This document shows, piece by piece, positions 52,191 through 61,060 of a stretch of DNA of 64,000 nt. Made by a program: the position numbers and the translations under genes. The stretch spans positions 310,001 to 374,000 of the forward strand of contig NZ_JBNJQR010000002.1 in assembly GCF_050113715.1 (NCBI RefSeq). Direction: 5' to 3'. Under the pieces are notes generated by a model. It was given only the letters and a program-made list of their open reading frames with translations, made no database searches and was not told the origin of the DNA. The stretch comes from Brevibacillus_H ginsengisoli (GTDB lineage: Bacteria > Bacillota > Bacilli > Brevibacillales > Brevibacillaceae). Within the stretch, counting starts at the first letter, position 1, and each line of letters begins with the position of its first letter.

Positions 52191-53762
52191 TTATTTATGT
52201 GAGAATTCGCTTTTTGCCTTCTTGAGGTACGCTCTCCAGGTGATAGCCCATTGTTTGGGATCATCCAATACAGCTTCCTCGATCCTGTGCACAACGCTCG
52301 CATGCGGAGCTGTTTTCACGATCTCGGGCTGTTCGTAAGCTTCTTTGGAGATTTGCGCCAACGCATTGATATATTCATCTAATTCCGCTTTGGAGTATGA
52401 CTCTGTGGGCTCCAGCGTGAATGGTTGCGGAACCACATACGGATGATGACTGGTCCAATAGTGTAGGCCGAAATCGCACATTCTGCGCTGTACATCTTCT
52501 GTCGTTATCCCTGTTTCTTTCGTCAGTTGCTCCCAGCTGTAACGGACCTGCTCCAATCGTCTGCCTTGGATATAAGGGGCACTCGCTCCACGAATTTGCG
52601 TGATTTTATGGTACAAGTAGTTGTTGTTCAAGACAGCTACCTTGGCCACTTCTTCCAAACCTTCTGCTCCCAAGCTGCGAATCCACGCATACGCACGCAG
52701 TACCGCTGGTGGAACTCCGTAGAAGCTTCTCACTTTTCCGATGCTGTCTACCAAATCCTGTTTAAACTTGTAGCGCTCTCCATCGAAATCGACGATTGGG
52801 CCAGGCAAGAATGGTTCCAGCTCTTTTAATACTCCAAGTGCGCCTGTGGCAGGCCCTCCGCACGCATGCGGAATCGAAAATGTCTTGTGTAGATTAAAGA
52901 AGCACATGTCAAAGCCTGCGTCTCTCGCACGGGTGATGCCGAGAAGTCCATTCGCGTTCGCCTGATCGTAATAGCAGATTCCCCCTGCCTCATGTACCAC
53001 TTGGGTAAATTCTTTGATCCGCGGATTGTAAATGCCTGTATCTTCCGGATTAGCGACGACAAATCCAGCTGTCCGTTCAGACACGACTTGCTTCAGTTCA
53101 TCGAGATCGGGATAGCCATCTTTGTCAGGATAGAGCGTAATGATTTTAAAGCCCTTTACTGCTGCTGTCGCTGCCTGCGAAGGATGAGAAAAAATAGTAG
53201 TGATAATCTCATCACGCTGCTGGCCTTCTCCTCTCGACTCATGGTAAGCCCGCACAATCGATGCCATCGCAAACAATGCCTGCGTGCCGCTTCCAGGTTG
53301 GAAAGAGAAGCTATCCATCCCTGAAATCTCTCGCATCGCCAAATCTAATTTGTAGGTAATCTCCAGCATCCCTTGTGTAGTTGAATCGTCTTGCAAAGGA
53401 TGTAATTCTGTCATTTTGGGAGAACCCGCAAACTTTTCATTCACTTTTGGCGAGTACTTCATCGTGCATGTTCCCTGCCCCATTTCCACGTTTAGATCAG
53501 CACCAAGTGTTTCTTGAGAAATCCGGAGGTAGTGGCGCAGGACCCTCATCTGGCCAATCTCAGGCAAGTTCGGCAACTGCTTGCGCTCCATGCCCGCAGG
53601 GATCTTTGATAGGCCATCTCCTACAACGGCTTCAATCTCTTCCTCTACTTTGGGAACCTCTACCCCTTTTTCGCCTGGCTGATGCAGTTCAAAAATAACT
53701 GGTTCATCCCACTTGGCTTGATGGAATTTTCTCACTTTATGGTCTCTTGCAATGCGTTTCAT
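52191..53762 (-). CDS. GcvPB-like PLP protein (divergent glycine dehydrogenase subunit 2)
   Basis: A 523-residue fold-type I PLP protein clearly related to GcvPB (usually about 490). GQGTCTMKYSPKVNEKF and the PLP lysine motif FNLHKTFSIPHACGGPATG are recognisable. In true GcvPB the Lys motif is followed by a Gly-rich HGGGGPGxGP; here it reads HACGGPATGA. No gcvH or gcvT is in the window, so ordinary glycine cleavage is doubtful and another amino-acid substrate is possible. The start at 53762 is chosen because the longer frame overlaps the upstream gene. Confidence 0.85.
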   Translation of the reverse strand: MKRIARDHKVRKFHQAKWDEPVIFELHQPGEKGVEVPKVEEEIEAVVGDGLSKIPAGMERKQLPNLPEIGQMRVLRHYLRISQETLGADLNVEMGQGTCTMKYSPKVNEKFAGSPKMTELHPLQDDSTTQGMLEITYKLDLAMREISGMDSFSFQPGSGTQALFAMASIVRAYHESRGEGQQRDEIITTIFSHPSQAATAAVKGFKIITLYPDKDGYPDLDELKQVVSERTAGFVVANPEDTGIYNPRIKEFTQVVHEAGGICYYDQANANGLLGITRARDAGFDMCFFNLHKTFSIPHACGGPATGALGVLKELEPFLPGPIVDFDGERYKFKQDLVDSIGKVRSFYGVPPAVLRAYAWIRSLGAEGLEEVAKVAVLNNNYLYHKITQIRGASAPYIQGRRLEQVRYSWEQLTKETGITTEDVQRRMCDFGLHYWTSHHPYVVPQPFTLEPTESYSKAELDEYINALAQISKEAYEQPEIVKTAPHASVVHRIEEAVLDDPKQWAITWRAYLKKAKSEFSHK

Positions 53763-53790
53763 CCTGCCATCGTTCCTTTCTCTATCGTTT

Positions 53791-55179
53791 CTAGACAATC
53801 TCCCGGATTGCTTGGACTGCTCTATCGATATCCTCTTTGCTGTGTACTTCCGTCACGCAGTATAGAGCGCATTGTCCCAATTTAGGGAAAGCTTGCGAAA
53901 TATCTACCCCGCCAAAAATTCCTTTTGCAAGCAGCGCTTGATTGATCTCTTTCACTGACTTACCCGTTTGACTGAAATCAACGAGAAATTCTTTATAAAA
54001 CGCAGAAGCAAACTTGCAGGTAACACCAGGAATGGCTGAAAGCTGATTGGCCGCATATTGCGAACGCTGCATAATTCCCTGTCCAACTTCCTTCATCCCA
54101 TGTGGTCCCATCAGGGCAAGATACACGCCTGCGGTAATTCCCCATAGTGCTGTTTGCGTACCTACAGACTCCTTGCCTTTTTCACGCTGGGCAAATGAAG
54201 TTCGTTCATACGCCACATCCCCAAAGCCGTATTCGCCTTCCACCTCCGTTGGTGCAATACCAAACAAGCGAGACGGATATTCCATGACAAAGGTGGGATC
54301 GTCATGTGTCGCGATAAAGCCAGACTGGCCTCCGCCGTAATGCATGTGAACGCCTAATGGCTGCAAGTCACCGCAAACGATATCTGCTCCATAATGACTA
54401 GGCGGAGCCAAAACTCCTAATGAATTTGGGTCAACGCCGACCACACAAAGCGCTCCAGCTTGGTGGGCGAGATCGGCGATTTTCTGTCCGTTTGCCTCAA
54501 TCGGCCCCAGAAAAGTCGGATTTTCAAAATAGACAGCAGCCGTATTTAGACTGAGCTTACTCTTTAAATCATCCAGATCCAGCATGCCGGTGCTCTCTTC
54601 GTAACTCACCAACAGGACTTTGAGATCGGGAGAAGTATAGTTTTTTATGATTAACAGTTTGTCTGGAGAGATATTTTTGGGCAACAACAGTTCCTTGCGC
54701 TTCGTAATGCGAGAGGCCATGCGCAAAGCAGTTGATGCGGCCTGTGCCCAGTCGAAGGTGGGTACATTGACAACATCCATGTCAACCAGTTCAGCGACCA
54801 AACTCTGGTATTCAAACAGTGCTTGGAAGCGACCGTGATCCTCGTATGGTTCGCCGGCATAGGCAGTCAGGAACTCCGAGCGCGAGTTAATTTCATCGAC
54901 GACAGCCGGGATGAAGTGCTGCCAGCAGCCCGCTCCCAAAAAGCTGATGTTCTCTTTGCAGGTTGTGTTTTTATCCATTATTTTTTCCATGTGGCGCTGC
55001 AGCTCATATTCCGTCAGCGCAGGCGGAATATTCATTGCTTCCCTTAGACGCAATTGCTCCGGGATATCCACATACAAATCTTCCATACTTCCTACGCCAA
55101 TTTCTCGCAGCATTTCCTCCTGGACTTGTGGTGCTGAGTTGGGAATATAGGGATGTGCAACTTGACGATTCTTTTTCAT
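53791..55179 (-). CDS. GcvPA-like protein (divergent glycine dehydrogenase subunit 1)
   Basis: A 462-residue partner of the GcvPB-like protein. The family start EEMLREIGVGSMEDLYVDIP and FLGAGCWQHFIPAVVD are clear. The stretch conserved in GcvPA as TAYTPYQPExxQG reads TAYAGEPYEDHGRFQ, and the following MYDGATA reads TFDWAQA. These changes fall in the active-site region, so specificity probably differs from glycine decarboxylase. GGAGGAAG precedes ATG 55179. Confidence 0.85.
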   Translation of the reverse strand: MKKNRQVAHPYIPNSAPQVQEEMLREIGVGSMEDLYVDIPEQLRLREAMNIPPALTEYELQRHMEKIMDKNTTCKENISFLGAGCWQHFIPAVVDEINSRSEFLTAYAGEPYEDHGRFQALFEYQSLVAELVDMDVVNVPTFDWAQAASTALRMASRITKRKELLLPKNISPDKLLIIKNYTSPDLKVLLVSYEESTGMLDLDDLKSKLSLNTAAVYFENPTFLGPIEANGQKIADLAHQAGALCVVGVDPNSLGVLAPPSHYGADIVCGDLQPLGVHMHYGGGQSGFIATHDDPTFVMEYPSRLFGIAPTEVEGEYGFGDVAYERTSFAQREKGKESVGTQTALWGITAGVYLALMGPHGMKEVGQGIMQRSQYAANQLSAIPGVTCKFASAFYKEFLVDFSQTGKSVKEINQALLAKGIFGGVDISQAFPKLGQCALYCVTEVHSKEDIDRAVQAIREIV

Positions 55180-55230
55180 ATTTCTAGCTTCCTCCATTTC
55201 CATATAAGGGTGTGGCGCATCTCATCCTAC

Positions 55231-56013
55231 TCACGCTAAACCTCCGCCATCCACTACCAGTACCGATCCCGTAACCCATGCCGACAGATCGCTTGCCAGG
55301 AACAGAACCGCATTGGCAATATCGCGGGGAGTTCCCAATCTCTCCAGTGGACGTCCCGCTGCTGATGCTCGTAAAAAGGAACTTTCCTCTTGCTGTAATT
55401 GACGAGCTTCATCCCGAAGCAACGGAGTGTCGGTATCACCCGGGGAGACACAGTTGACACGTATATTTTCCTTTCCATGGTCAATTGCCATGGCACGCGT
55501 CAGATTGACAACACCTGCTTTTGCCGCACAGTAGGCTGCTGCCTTGTCTCCGCCTTTCAACCCCCAGCCGGATCCTGTGTTGATTATACTTCCCCCTCCT
55601 CCCCTCGCCATGACAGGAATGACGTATTTGGAGAGGAGATAAGCTCCTTTCAGGGAGACGTCTATTACCAAATCCCAATCCTGTTCCTCCAACTCCACAA
55701 CCGTTTGGCGACGAATGACCCCCGCATTGTTAAACAAAATGTCAATGTGGCCGAATGTTTCGGCAGTCTGAGCTACTGCACGCTCACAATCGCTATGAGA
55801 GCTTACATTGCACCTGAAGAAATTTGCCTTACCTCCTGCCGCTTCGATTTTGGCTGCTGCTTTCTCGCCGAGTGTTTCATTGATATCGAGGAGCATGATT
55901 TGTACCCCGAATTCCGCCAATCGTTCCGCTGTCGCGAGACCAATCCCAGAGGCCGCGCCCGTGACAATTGCTACTTTTCCTTGTAACTGAAACACATCTT
56001 TGTCTCTTTGCAT
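55231..56013 (-). CDS. Short-chain dehydrogenase/reductase (FabG-like)
   Basis: A 260-residue classical SDR. VTGAASGIG binds NAD(P), Asp in LLDIN favours NAD, NNAG follows, and the catalytic Ser-Tyr-Lys is in NTGSGWG...YCAAK. The C-terminal GSVLVVDGGG is typical. As the first gene after a sigma-54 promoter, in an operon with GcvP-like enzymes and an amino-acid importer, it probably oxidises a hydroxyl in the catabolised compound (inference). AAGGAGG precedes ATG 56013. Confidence 0.92.
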   Translation of the reverse strand: MQRDKDVFQLQGKVAIVTGAASGIGLATAERLAEFGVQIMLLDINETLGEKAAAKIEAAGGKANFFRCNVSSHSDCERAVAQTAETFGHIDILFNNAGVIRRQTVVELEEQDWDLVIDVSLKGAYLLSKYVIPVMARGGGGSIINTGSGWGLKGGDKAAAYCAAKAGVVNLTRAMAIDHGKENIRVNCVSPGDTDTPLLRDEARQLQQEESSFLRASAAGRPLERLGTPRDIANAVLFLASDLSAWVTGSVLVVDGGGLA

Positions 56014-56051
56014 GGTGATGATATCCTCCTTCATCCTTCTTGCCTTCACTT

Positions 56052-56071
56052 AAAAGCAACAATTGTGCCAA
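56052..56071 (-). promoter_or_regulatory. Sigma-54 (-24/-12) promoter of the SDR-GcvP-ABC operon
   Basis: Reading minus, TTGGCAC (TGGCAC at 56070-56065), AATTG, TTGC (56059-56056). GG and GC are exactly 10 bases apart, as the sigma-54 consensus TGGCAC-N5-TTGC requires. It lies about 45 bases before the SDR start codon. Confidence 0.9.
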
Positions 56072-56115
56072 CATTCTTATTTAGGCGTACAATGCGTATT
56101 TTCTCATTCACACAA

Positions 56116-56204
56116 TTGTCGAGGTGAGTAAAACAGTTCTGGATTTGTCATAATTGTCACTTTTATTGTCAAAAGACGTGACAAGCAAATTGTCATACCT
56201 GTCA
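56116..56204. promoter_or_regulatory. TTGTCA repeat array, likely enhancer sites
   Basis: TTGTCA or near-copies start at 56116, 56145, 56154, 56166, 56190 and 56199, with an inverse TGACAA at 56179. Two 15-base units are nearly identical: TTGTCATAATTGTCA and TTGTCATACCTGTCA. Between them TTGTCA-N7-TGACAA forms an inverted repeat. The array lies 45-135 bases upstream of the sigma-54 promoter, the usual place for activator binding. Confidence 0.8.
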
Positions 56205-56293
56205 AATTCATTTACAATTGAAAAAGAAAGAATATTTAGTCTATTCATTACCTGAAAGCTGTTGCATACACTTCTTTAGAAAGAGGGTTGTAC

Positions 56294-57772
56294 ATGCATT
56301 CACTTGAGGTATTCAAACCATCCATTGAAAAGATTATCACCAGTGTCTCTCATATTTTTGATGTTGACGCAGCAGTGATTGACCAACAAGGAAAACTGGT
56401 GGTAAGCACTGATCGATACTTAAAGTATAAAGGTCAAAGCGTGCACGTCCCTTCCATTGAAGAAGTGCTCACAAATGGGCAATATCTCGTAGACAAACCA
56501 GGCTATATGGATACCTGTTCGGGCTGCCGGTTTAATACTCACTGCCCAGCGAAAATGGAGATACTGAACTGTATCAACCTGGAAAATCACGCCATTGGTG
56601 TCGTGGCGCTCACCTCTTTTACAAAAGAAGGGCAAAATCGACTCTCGAAACGATTGGATAAATATCAATTGATTCTTCAAGAAGTGACCGAAATCATTGT
56701 CGCAATTGTCAAACAGAAGAGACAAATCCCCTCGAGTCATTACTCTTACCAAATGCTAGAAGATACTAGGCATGCCTCCCATCTTACAACAAGACCTGTT
56801 ACCATCCCTGATCGGATCCCCTCCTATGATTCGATGAAAGGAACGAGTCAGGCAATCGTCGAGATCAAACACAAAATCGATAGAATCAAAAACAGCACTT
56901 CAACTGTACTGATTACAGGAGAAACCGGAACTGGAAAAGGACATCTAGCCAAAGCCATTCACGAAACAAGCAATCGGGCGACTTTTCCTTTTGTCTCTGT
57001 AAATTGTGCCAGTATACCTGAAAACTTATTTGAGAGTGAACTGTTTGGATATGATGAAGGGGCATTTACTGGTGCTAAAAAAGGGGGTAAACCTGGCAAA
57101 TTTGAATGTGCCGAAGGTGGGACTCTCTTTCTCGATGAGATTGGGGATATGCCTCTCCAGATGCAACCAAAGCTGCTGCAAGTCTTGCAGGAATCAACCA
57201 TTGAGAGAGTAGGCGCAACAAGATCAAACCCTATCAATGTGCGGATTATCGCAGCAACCAACCATGATCTTGAAGAGATGGTTGCGCAGAAAAAATTTAG
57301 AGCGGATCTCTACTATCGTTTGCATGTCATTCCGTTAACCGTTCCCCCTTTGCGAGAGCGAAAAAGTGATATCGAAGAACTGGCCCTTGCTCTTTTACAA
57401 AAAGGGAGAGTGAAAGCTGGCAGAGAAATCTTTGGTTTTTCCTTGGAAGCGATCGCCGCTCTGCAAGCGTACTCATGGCCGGGAAACATACGTGAACTTG
57501 AAAATGTAGTGGAATACGCATTACATATGGAGACAAAAGATGAGATTTCTGTGCACAGCCTTCCAGATCGCTTTTTGAAGCACAAAGTTTATCATGATCA
57601 AGCGATGATAGTATCATTGACGGATGTGCAAGCAGAAACGATTCGAGCTGCTTTGAACAAGCACGGATACGATGGAAAAGGCAAAGCGGAGGCCTCAAAA
57701 GAACTCGGTATAGGCATTCGCACCTTGTATAGAAAACTGAAGGAGCACAATATAAAGGGACCTACATGGTGA
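56294..57772 (+). CDS. Sigma-54-dependent transcriptional activator
   Basis: A 492-residue enhancer-binding protein. The N-terminal sensor (about 1-150) is PAS/GAF-like with a cysteine cluster CSGCRFNTHCP plus a later Cys, which could bind a metal or Fe-S cluster (inference). The AAA+ domain has GETGTGKGH (Walker A), intact GAFTGA for sigma-54 contact, and GTLFLDEIGDMP (Walker B). A Fis-type helix-turn-helix ends the protein (KAEASKELGIGIRTLYRKL). It is divergent from the SDR operon, whose promoter is of the sigma-54 type. ATG 56294 is used. Confidence 0.94.
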   Translation: MHSLEVFKPSIEKIITSVSHIFDVDAAVIDQQGKLVVSTDRYLKYKGQSVHVPSIEEVLTNGQYLVDKPGYMDTCSGCRFNTHCPAKMEILNCINLENHAIGVVALTSFTKEGQNRLSKRLDKYQLILQEVTEIIVAIVKQKRQIPSSHYSYQMLEDTRHASHLTTRPVTIPDRIPSYDSMKGTSQAIVEIKHKIDRIKNSTSTVLITGETGTGKGHLAKAIHETSNRATFPFVSVNCASIPENLFESELFGYDEGAFTGAKKGGKPGKFECAEGGTLFLDEIGDMPLQMQPKLLQVLQESTIERVGATRSNPINVRIIAATNHDLEEMVAQKKFRADLYYRLHVIPLTVPPLRERKSDIEELALALLQKGRVKAGREIFGFSLEAIAALQAYSWPGNIRELENVVEYALHMETKDEISVHSLPDRFLKHKVYHDQAMIVSLTDVQAETIRAALNKHGYDGKGKAEASKELGIGIRTLYRKLKEHNIKGPTW

Positions 57773-57809
57773 CAGAAAAAACCTCCCTTCTCTTTGGTCA
57801 AGCCCCCTT

Positions 57810-57983
57810 TTAGTGGATCCATAAGAAAAACCCCGCCGCTTGCTGACGTCTTAATTCAACAGCCGCCAGTTTTTTTCCCGGTGGCCGACTTATTTTCATC
57901 TGAATGGCCCGCATATTAAGCACTTCACGGGCAAAAAAGCCGATCTGATCAAACACTCGATCATTCGGATTTACGCAAGATGC
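57810..57983 (-). pseudogene. Unidentified ORF fragment
   Basis: In the 410-base gap after the activator gene, a minus-strand frame of 57 codons has protein-like composition (DRVFDQIGFFAREVLNMRA). It is cut by stops upstream and has no RBS. The family is not recognised. The rest of the gap shows nothing supportable. Confidence 0.25.
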
Positions 57984-58185
57984 TTATCAATCCCAAAAGT
58001 AAAACCCCCGTGATTTTTCTCACTCAGAGGGAAGTTGAGCTAGTAAACACGAACAATTTCATTGAAAAATAGTTTAATGTGCGTATTTCTCGTTGGTTCA
58101 GTTATTTCTTTTCGCCTACACGCTTATCCATTTTCCTTCCCATGAGGGGTCATAGCAACTAGCTTATCATAGCTGGTTTCTTTGT

Positions 58186-58752
58186 TTAGAAATAGTCATT
58201 GTATAATTCTTGTTGCTGTTCTTCTGCAATGGTCTGTAAGTCATATGCGTTAATTCGAAATAACTGATACTCGCCCATATCCGCTTTCTTTGCGGCGAGC
58301 TTACTTAAAAATTTCGGGGAGCCTTCGTTTTCTTCATCGTAAACTAATAAGATACCGTCTGAATTGGAGAGCAAGAATTTGTCTTTCTCTCCAAGCTGCC
58401 AAACTCCCTGGTAAGGTGCTTGATAGACACTATTGATATAGTCGGCTTGCATCACAATATTTCGGTAGTAATCCTGAGTCTCTTCTTTCCATTTTTCCTC
58501 TTGATTCAAAAAGGGAGTAATTACCGCAAGTTTTAGATGTGGATACTCCTTTTTTAATTCCAGAACAGTTTCGGCTGCCCACATTTCTACCCCGAGTTGA
58601 CCTGATATGATAACCCATTCCAATTCTTCCTCAAGGAATCTTTCGAGTTCACGCTTCAGTGCTTTCTTAATAATTGCTAACCCAGGATTTTTTTCATTAA
58701 ATATGCCAAGCTCGTGAGCTTTGTATCCTGAAACAAATAAACGTTTTAACAT
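58186..58752 (-). CDS. ypsA: YpsA (DUF1273, SLOG superfamily)
   Basis: A 188-residue protein with the YpsA pattern: LFVSGYKAHELGIF, WVIISGQLGVEMWAAE, LAVITPF and LVYDEENEGSPKFL. SLOG-fold proteins bind nucleotide-like ligands. In Firmicutes YpsA affects cell division, but its biochemical role is unsettled. AGAGGTGG precedes the ATG. Confidence 0.92.
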   Translation of the reverse strand: MLKRLFVSGYKAHELGIFNEKNPGLAIIKKALKRELERFLEEELEWVIISGQLGVEMWAAETVLELKKEYPHLKLAVITPFLNQEEKWKEETQDYYRNIVMQADYINSVYQAPYQGVWQLGEKDKFLLSNSDGILLVYDEENEGSPKFLSKLAAKKADMGEYQLFRINAYDLQTIAEEQQQELYNDYF

Positions 58753-58835
58753 GTTGCCACCTCTAAGTTTAAAAGATGCTCTAATGGAAGACTTTCCTTG
58801 CTAGTATGAGATAATTACCAGCCTATGTTGTGAAA

Positions 58836-59807
58836 CTACTTCCTACTTTCACCTTTTATCCAACCAAAATATAAATTGACGTCATTTATCTGATGGTAGC
58901 CAATAATCTGATTGATTTTGCCAGATAGATTAAACAAGTAAATAAAGGCCTCGTAGTCATCAAACCAGTCATTATTATCACTAAAAGAATGAACCAGCAT
59001 TAAGGCATTTTTAGCTCCATATTTTTTGGCCTCAATTACTGCAGAAGCTGCTCGATGAAACAATTGGTAGCGTAAAGAAGAGTCTATTTCTTTTGTGATA
59101 TTGAGCGTCTCCTTAATATATTGAAATCTCTCATTCTTTCCTTTGCTACCATTTATATCCCATTCAGCAAGTGATGGCCCAAATGGCTCGGACACTTTCC
59201 CTTCGACCATAATACTGACCAATCCTTGTCTACCCTTTGCCAAAACAAATAAATCATTTTGAGATGGTCTACTACCACCAGGAAGTGGTACCTTGTATTC
59301 AGGTATAGCTTGTAATACTTGTAAATCCTGAAATGGTTCTAAACATGAAGAGTTCATACACTCCTGAATTTCCGATGGTAAATAATTTATACTATTTTGC
59401 CATGAATAGGCCAATTCTTTTGCAGAATAGCCAGATTTCCATTGTTTATCAGGATCTGTTAAAAATGAACGCCATTCTTCAGCATACTTTATCGGACGAA
59501 AAATTAGGCTATTCGAAAAGTTTTCTGCCTCTTCTGACAGAGAAACGATTGCTCTCATAATAATGAGTCTGAGTTCTTTTTCAGTAAAGTCTTTAATTTG
59601 CACCCATCCTCTCTCATCTACATCGTATAAATGAGTAGTATCTGAGTATACATATCCATTCCCAGATGGATGAAATTCCCTAGCTATTACTTTTCTCCTT
59701 TTCTTTGATTCAATGTATTCGTAGTTTACACGACCTTCACTATCTTGTATCTCAATTAATTCTGGAAACGAAAGTATAATGGCTCTTTTTTCAATAAAAC
59801 TTAGCAT
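58836..59807 (-). CDS. DUF6946-type protein, possible PD-(D/E)XK fold
   Basis: A 323-residue protein. The C-terminal half has PSQNDLFVLAKG...VSIMVEGKVSEPFGPSLAEW, then LRYQLFHRAASAVIEAKKYGA and LMLVHSFS, which I recognise as the DUF6946 pattern. ND, then a strand with EGK spaced like a PD-(D/E)XK nuclease core, suggests a nuclease-like fold (inference). The N-terminal half has no known domain. It lies in an AT-rich region, divergent in character from the housekeeping genes. No partner gene is obvious. Confidence 0.7.
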   Translation of the reverse strand: MLSFIEKRAIILSFPELIEIQDSEGRVNYEYIESKKRRKVIAREFHPSGNGYVYSDTTHLYDVDERGWVQIKDFTEKELRLIIMRAIVSLSEEAENFSNSLIFRPIKYAEEWRSFLTDPDKQWKSGYSAKELAYSWQNSINYLPSEIQECMNSSCLEPFQDLQVLQAIPEYKVPLPGGSRPSQNDLFVLAKGRQGLVSIMVEGKVSEPFGPSLAEWDINGSKGKNERFQYIKETLNITKEIDSSLRYQLFHRAASAVIEAKKYGAKNALMLVHSFSDNNDWFDDYEAFIYLFNLSGKINQIIGYHQINDVNLYFGWIKGESRK

Positions 59808-60012
59808 TAAATCAACACCGTTCTTCTGAGGTTATTTTTTTCTAGCGATTTTTGAGTATAGAAGAGTTCCGATAGTGGCGCTTATCGGAACTAAAAACTA
59901 TATAGCTTATGCTTTGTTTTGGAAAGTTAATCAGGACAATGCCTTCATTCGTTGAATGGAGGTACGTGGTATATGAATTGTAAAACGATTGCGTGATAAA
60001 ACGTATAGGAGA

Positions 60013-60272
60013 CTAAATCAATTGATGTTTCTCTAAGATTTTCATTGCTTCAAGTCTTACATCATCATCAGCAAATACTCGTCTAGATAATTCTTGTAAC
60101 TCATCTTTTAGTTTGATTACGAGTTCAGTTGCTACTCATCCACTATGAAATATAAAAGCCAATAGACCCAATGTTCATCCTTACCCAATACGTATTCCTT
60201 CAGGTGCTTACTTACCGGATCACCCAGTTGAACTAACCGTTTCGCAATCGTCATAGCGCCCGGCCAATTCAT
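60013..60272 (-). pseudogene. DUF5071 protein, frameshifted
   Basis: One frame reads NWPGAMTIAKRLVQLGDPVS and DEHWVYWLLYFIVDE, the DUF5071 signature, then stops. A second frame continues ELVIKLKDELQELSRR...MKILEKHQLI to 60013. The reading frame is broken and the start is lost. Confidence 0.65.
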
Positions 60273-60378
60273 TTTTAGTTCCATTCGAAAGTAACGTTAC
60301 CTTCGTATTAGAAAAAGGATCAAACTCATCTACATTCCTCGTCTCCCACATTCCTTCAATCATAACGTCCTTCAGCAT
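60220..60378 (-). CDS. Possible 52-residue ORF
   Basis: ATG 60378 directly follows the TGA of the 119-residue gene. The frame encodes a MIEGMWETRNVDEFDPFS-like start and then overlaps the DUF5071 relic in another frame. The first half may be the tail of a decayed gene. Weak evidence. Confidence 0.25.
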   Translation of the reverse strand: MLKDVMIEGMWETRNVDEFDPFSNTKVTLLSNGTKNELAGRYDDCETVSSTG

Positions 60379-60738
60379 TCATATGAGATTATTCATCCAC
60401 TCTTCTAATGTGTCCCTTATCTCAAACCGATTCTTTGAACACATCTCTCTCAATACTTCCCAATGTTCATTGACGAGGACCAACTTGTATTGACCCAGTA
60501 TGCTTGAATCCGGATAACATCCCACATCAAGGATTACTTTATTTTTTCGTGGAATCCCCCATTGCCCATCTTCAATCTCCATTTTTACGATTTGCAAAAT
60601 ATCCTCAGTGAAATATTTCCCGTTCTCGATAAAATCATCACCGTTTTTACTTAGAATCGGCTCTACATCTGAAAATTTGTTATAACAGACAGCAAAGCCC
60701 ATTGGAATCTTTAAAGGGATTAGAGTCATTTGAATCAC
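60379..60738 (-). CDS. Hypothetical protein, 119 residues
   Basis: A small acidic soluble protein with no known family. It contains GFAVCYNKFSDVEPIL and a C-terminal helix DTLEEWMNNLI. AGAGGTG lies upstream of ATG 60738. A 36-codon ORF ends 3 bases before it on the same strand. Its neighbours (DUF5071, other small acidic ORFs) are of the kind seen among contact-dependent toxin immunity genes, but this is only a suggestion. Confidence 0.5.
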   Translation of the reverse strand: MIQMTLIPLKIPMGFAVCYNKFSDVEPILSKNGDDFIENGKYFTEDILQIVKMEIEDGQWGIPRKNKVILDVGCYPDSSILGQYKLVLVNEHWEVLREMCSKNRFEIRDTLEEWMNNLI

Positions 60739-60741
60739 CTC

Positions 60742-60852
60742 TTATTTACTAAACGATATTATGGAAACCGAATGATTCTTAACCTCATTCGGATTAGGCA
60801 GTAGCGTATTATCGTTGGTAACCTGAACACCGTTGATTGTTATGGTTTCCAT
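60742..60852 (-). CDS. 36-residue ORF upstream of the 119-residue gene
   Basis: ATG 60852 follows AGAGGGAAGG. The peptide starts METITINGVQV and ends SVSIISFSK. Tight spacing to the next gene suggests cotranscription. It could be a short gene or the surviving end of a larger protein. Confidence 0.35.
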   Translation of the reverse strand: METITINGVQVTNDNTLLPNPNEVKNHSVSIISFSK

Positions 60853-61060
60853 AACCTTCCCTCTACAACATAAATGTTCCCTATTCTAATGTGTTGAGAC
60901 CGTGAAAGGGTTATATTAAAGCTCAGTTAATTTAGATTTATTTTTTCACATTTTTTGTTATCAGTGTCCAACTTTTCCCGTCACCTCAAAAGACTTTCCT
61001 GCAGTTAGCGTCAAACAGCCCCCACCTTGAAAAAAGTTGAGAGCTTCTTTAATGCTGTAT

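Noticed and set aside
52191..55179. Ordinary glycine cleavage operon
   Set aside because: No gcvT or gcvH, active-site motif changes, and sigma-54 control with an importer argue against the housekeeping system, so no gcv gene symbols were assigned.
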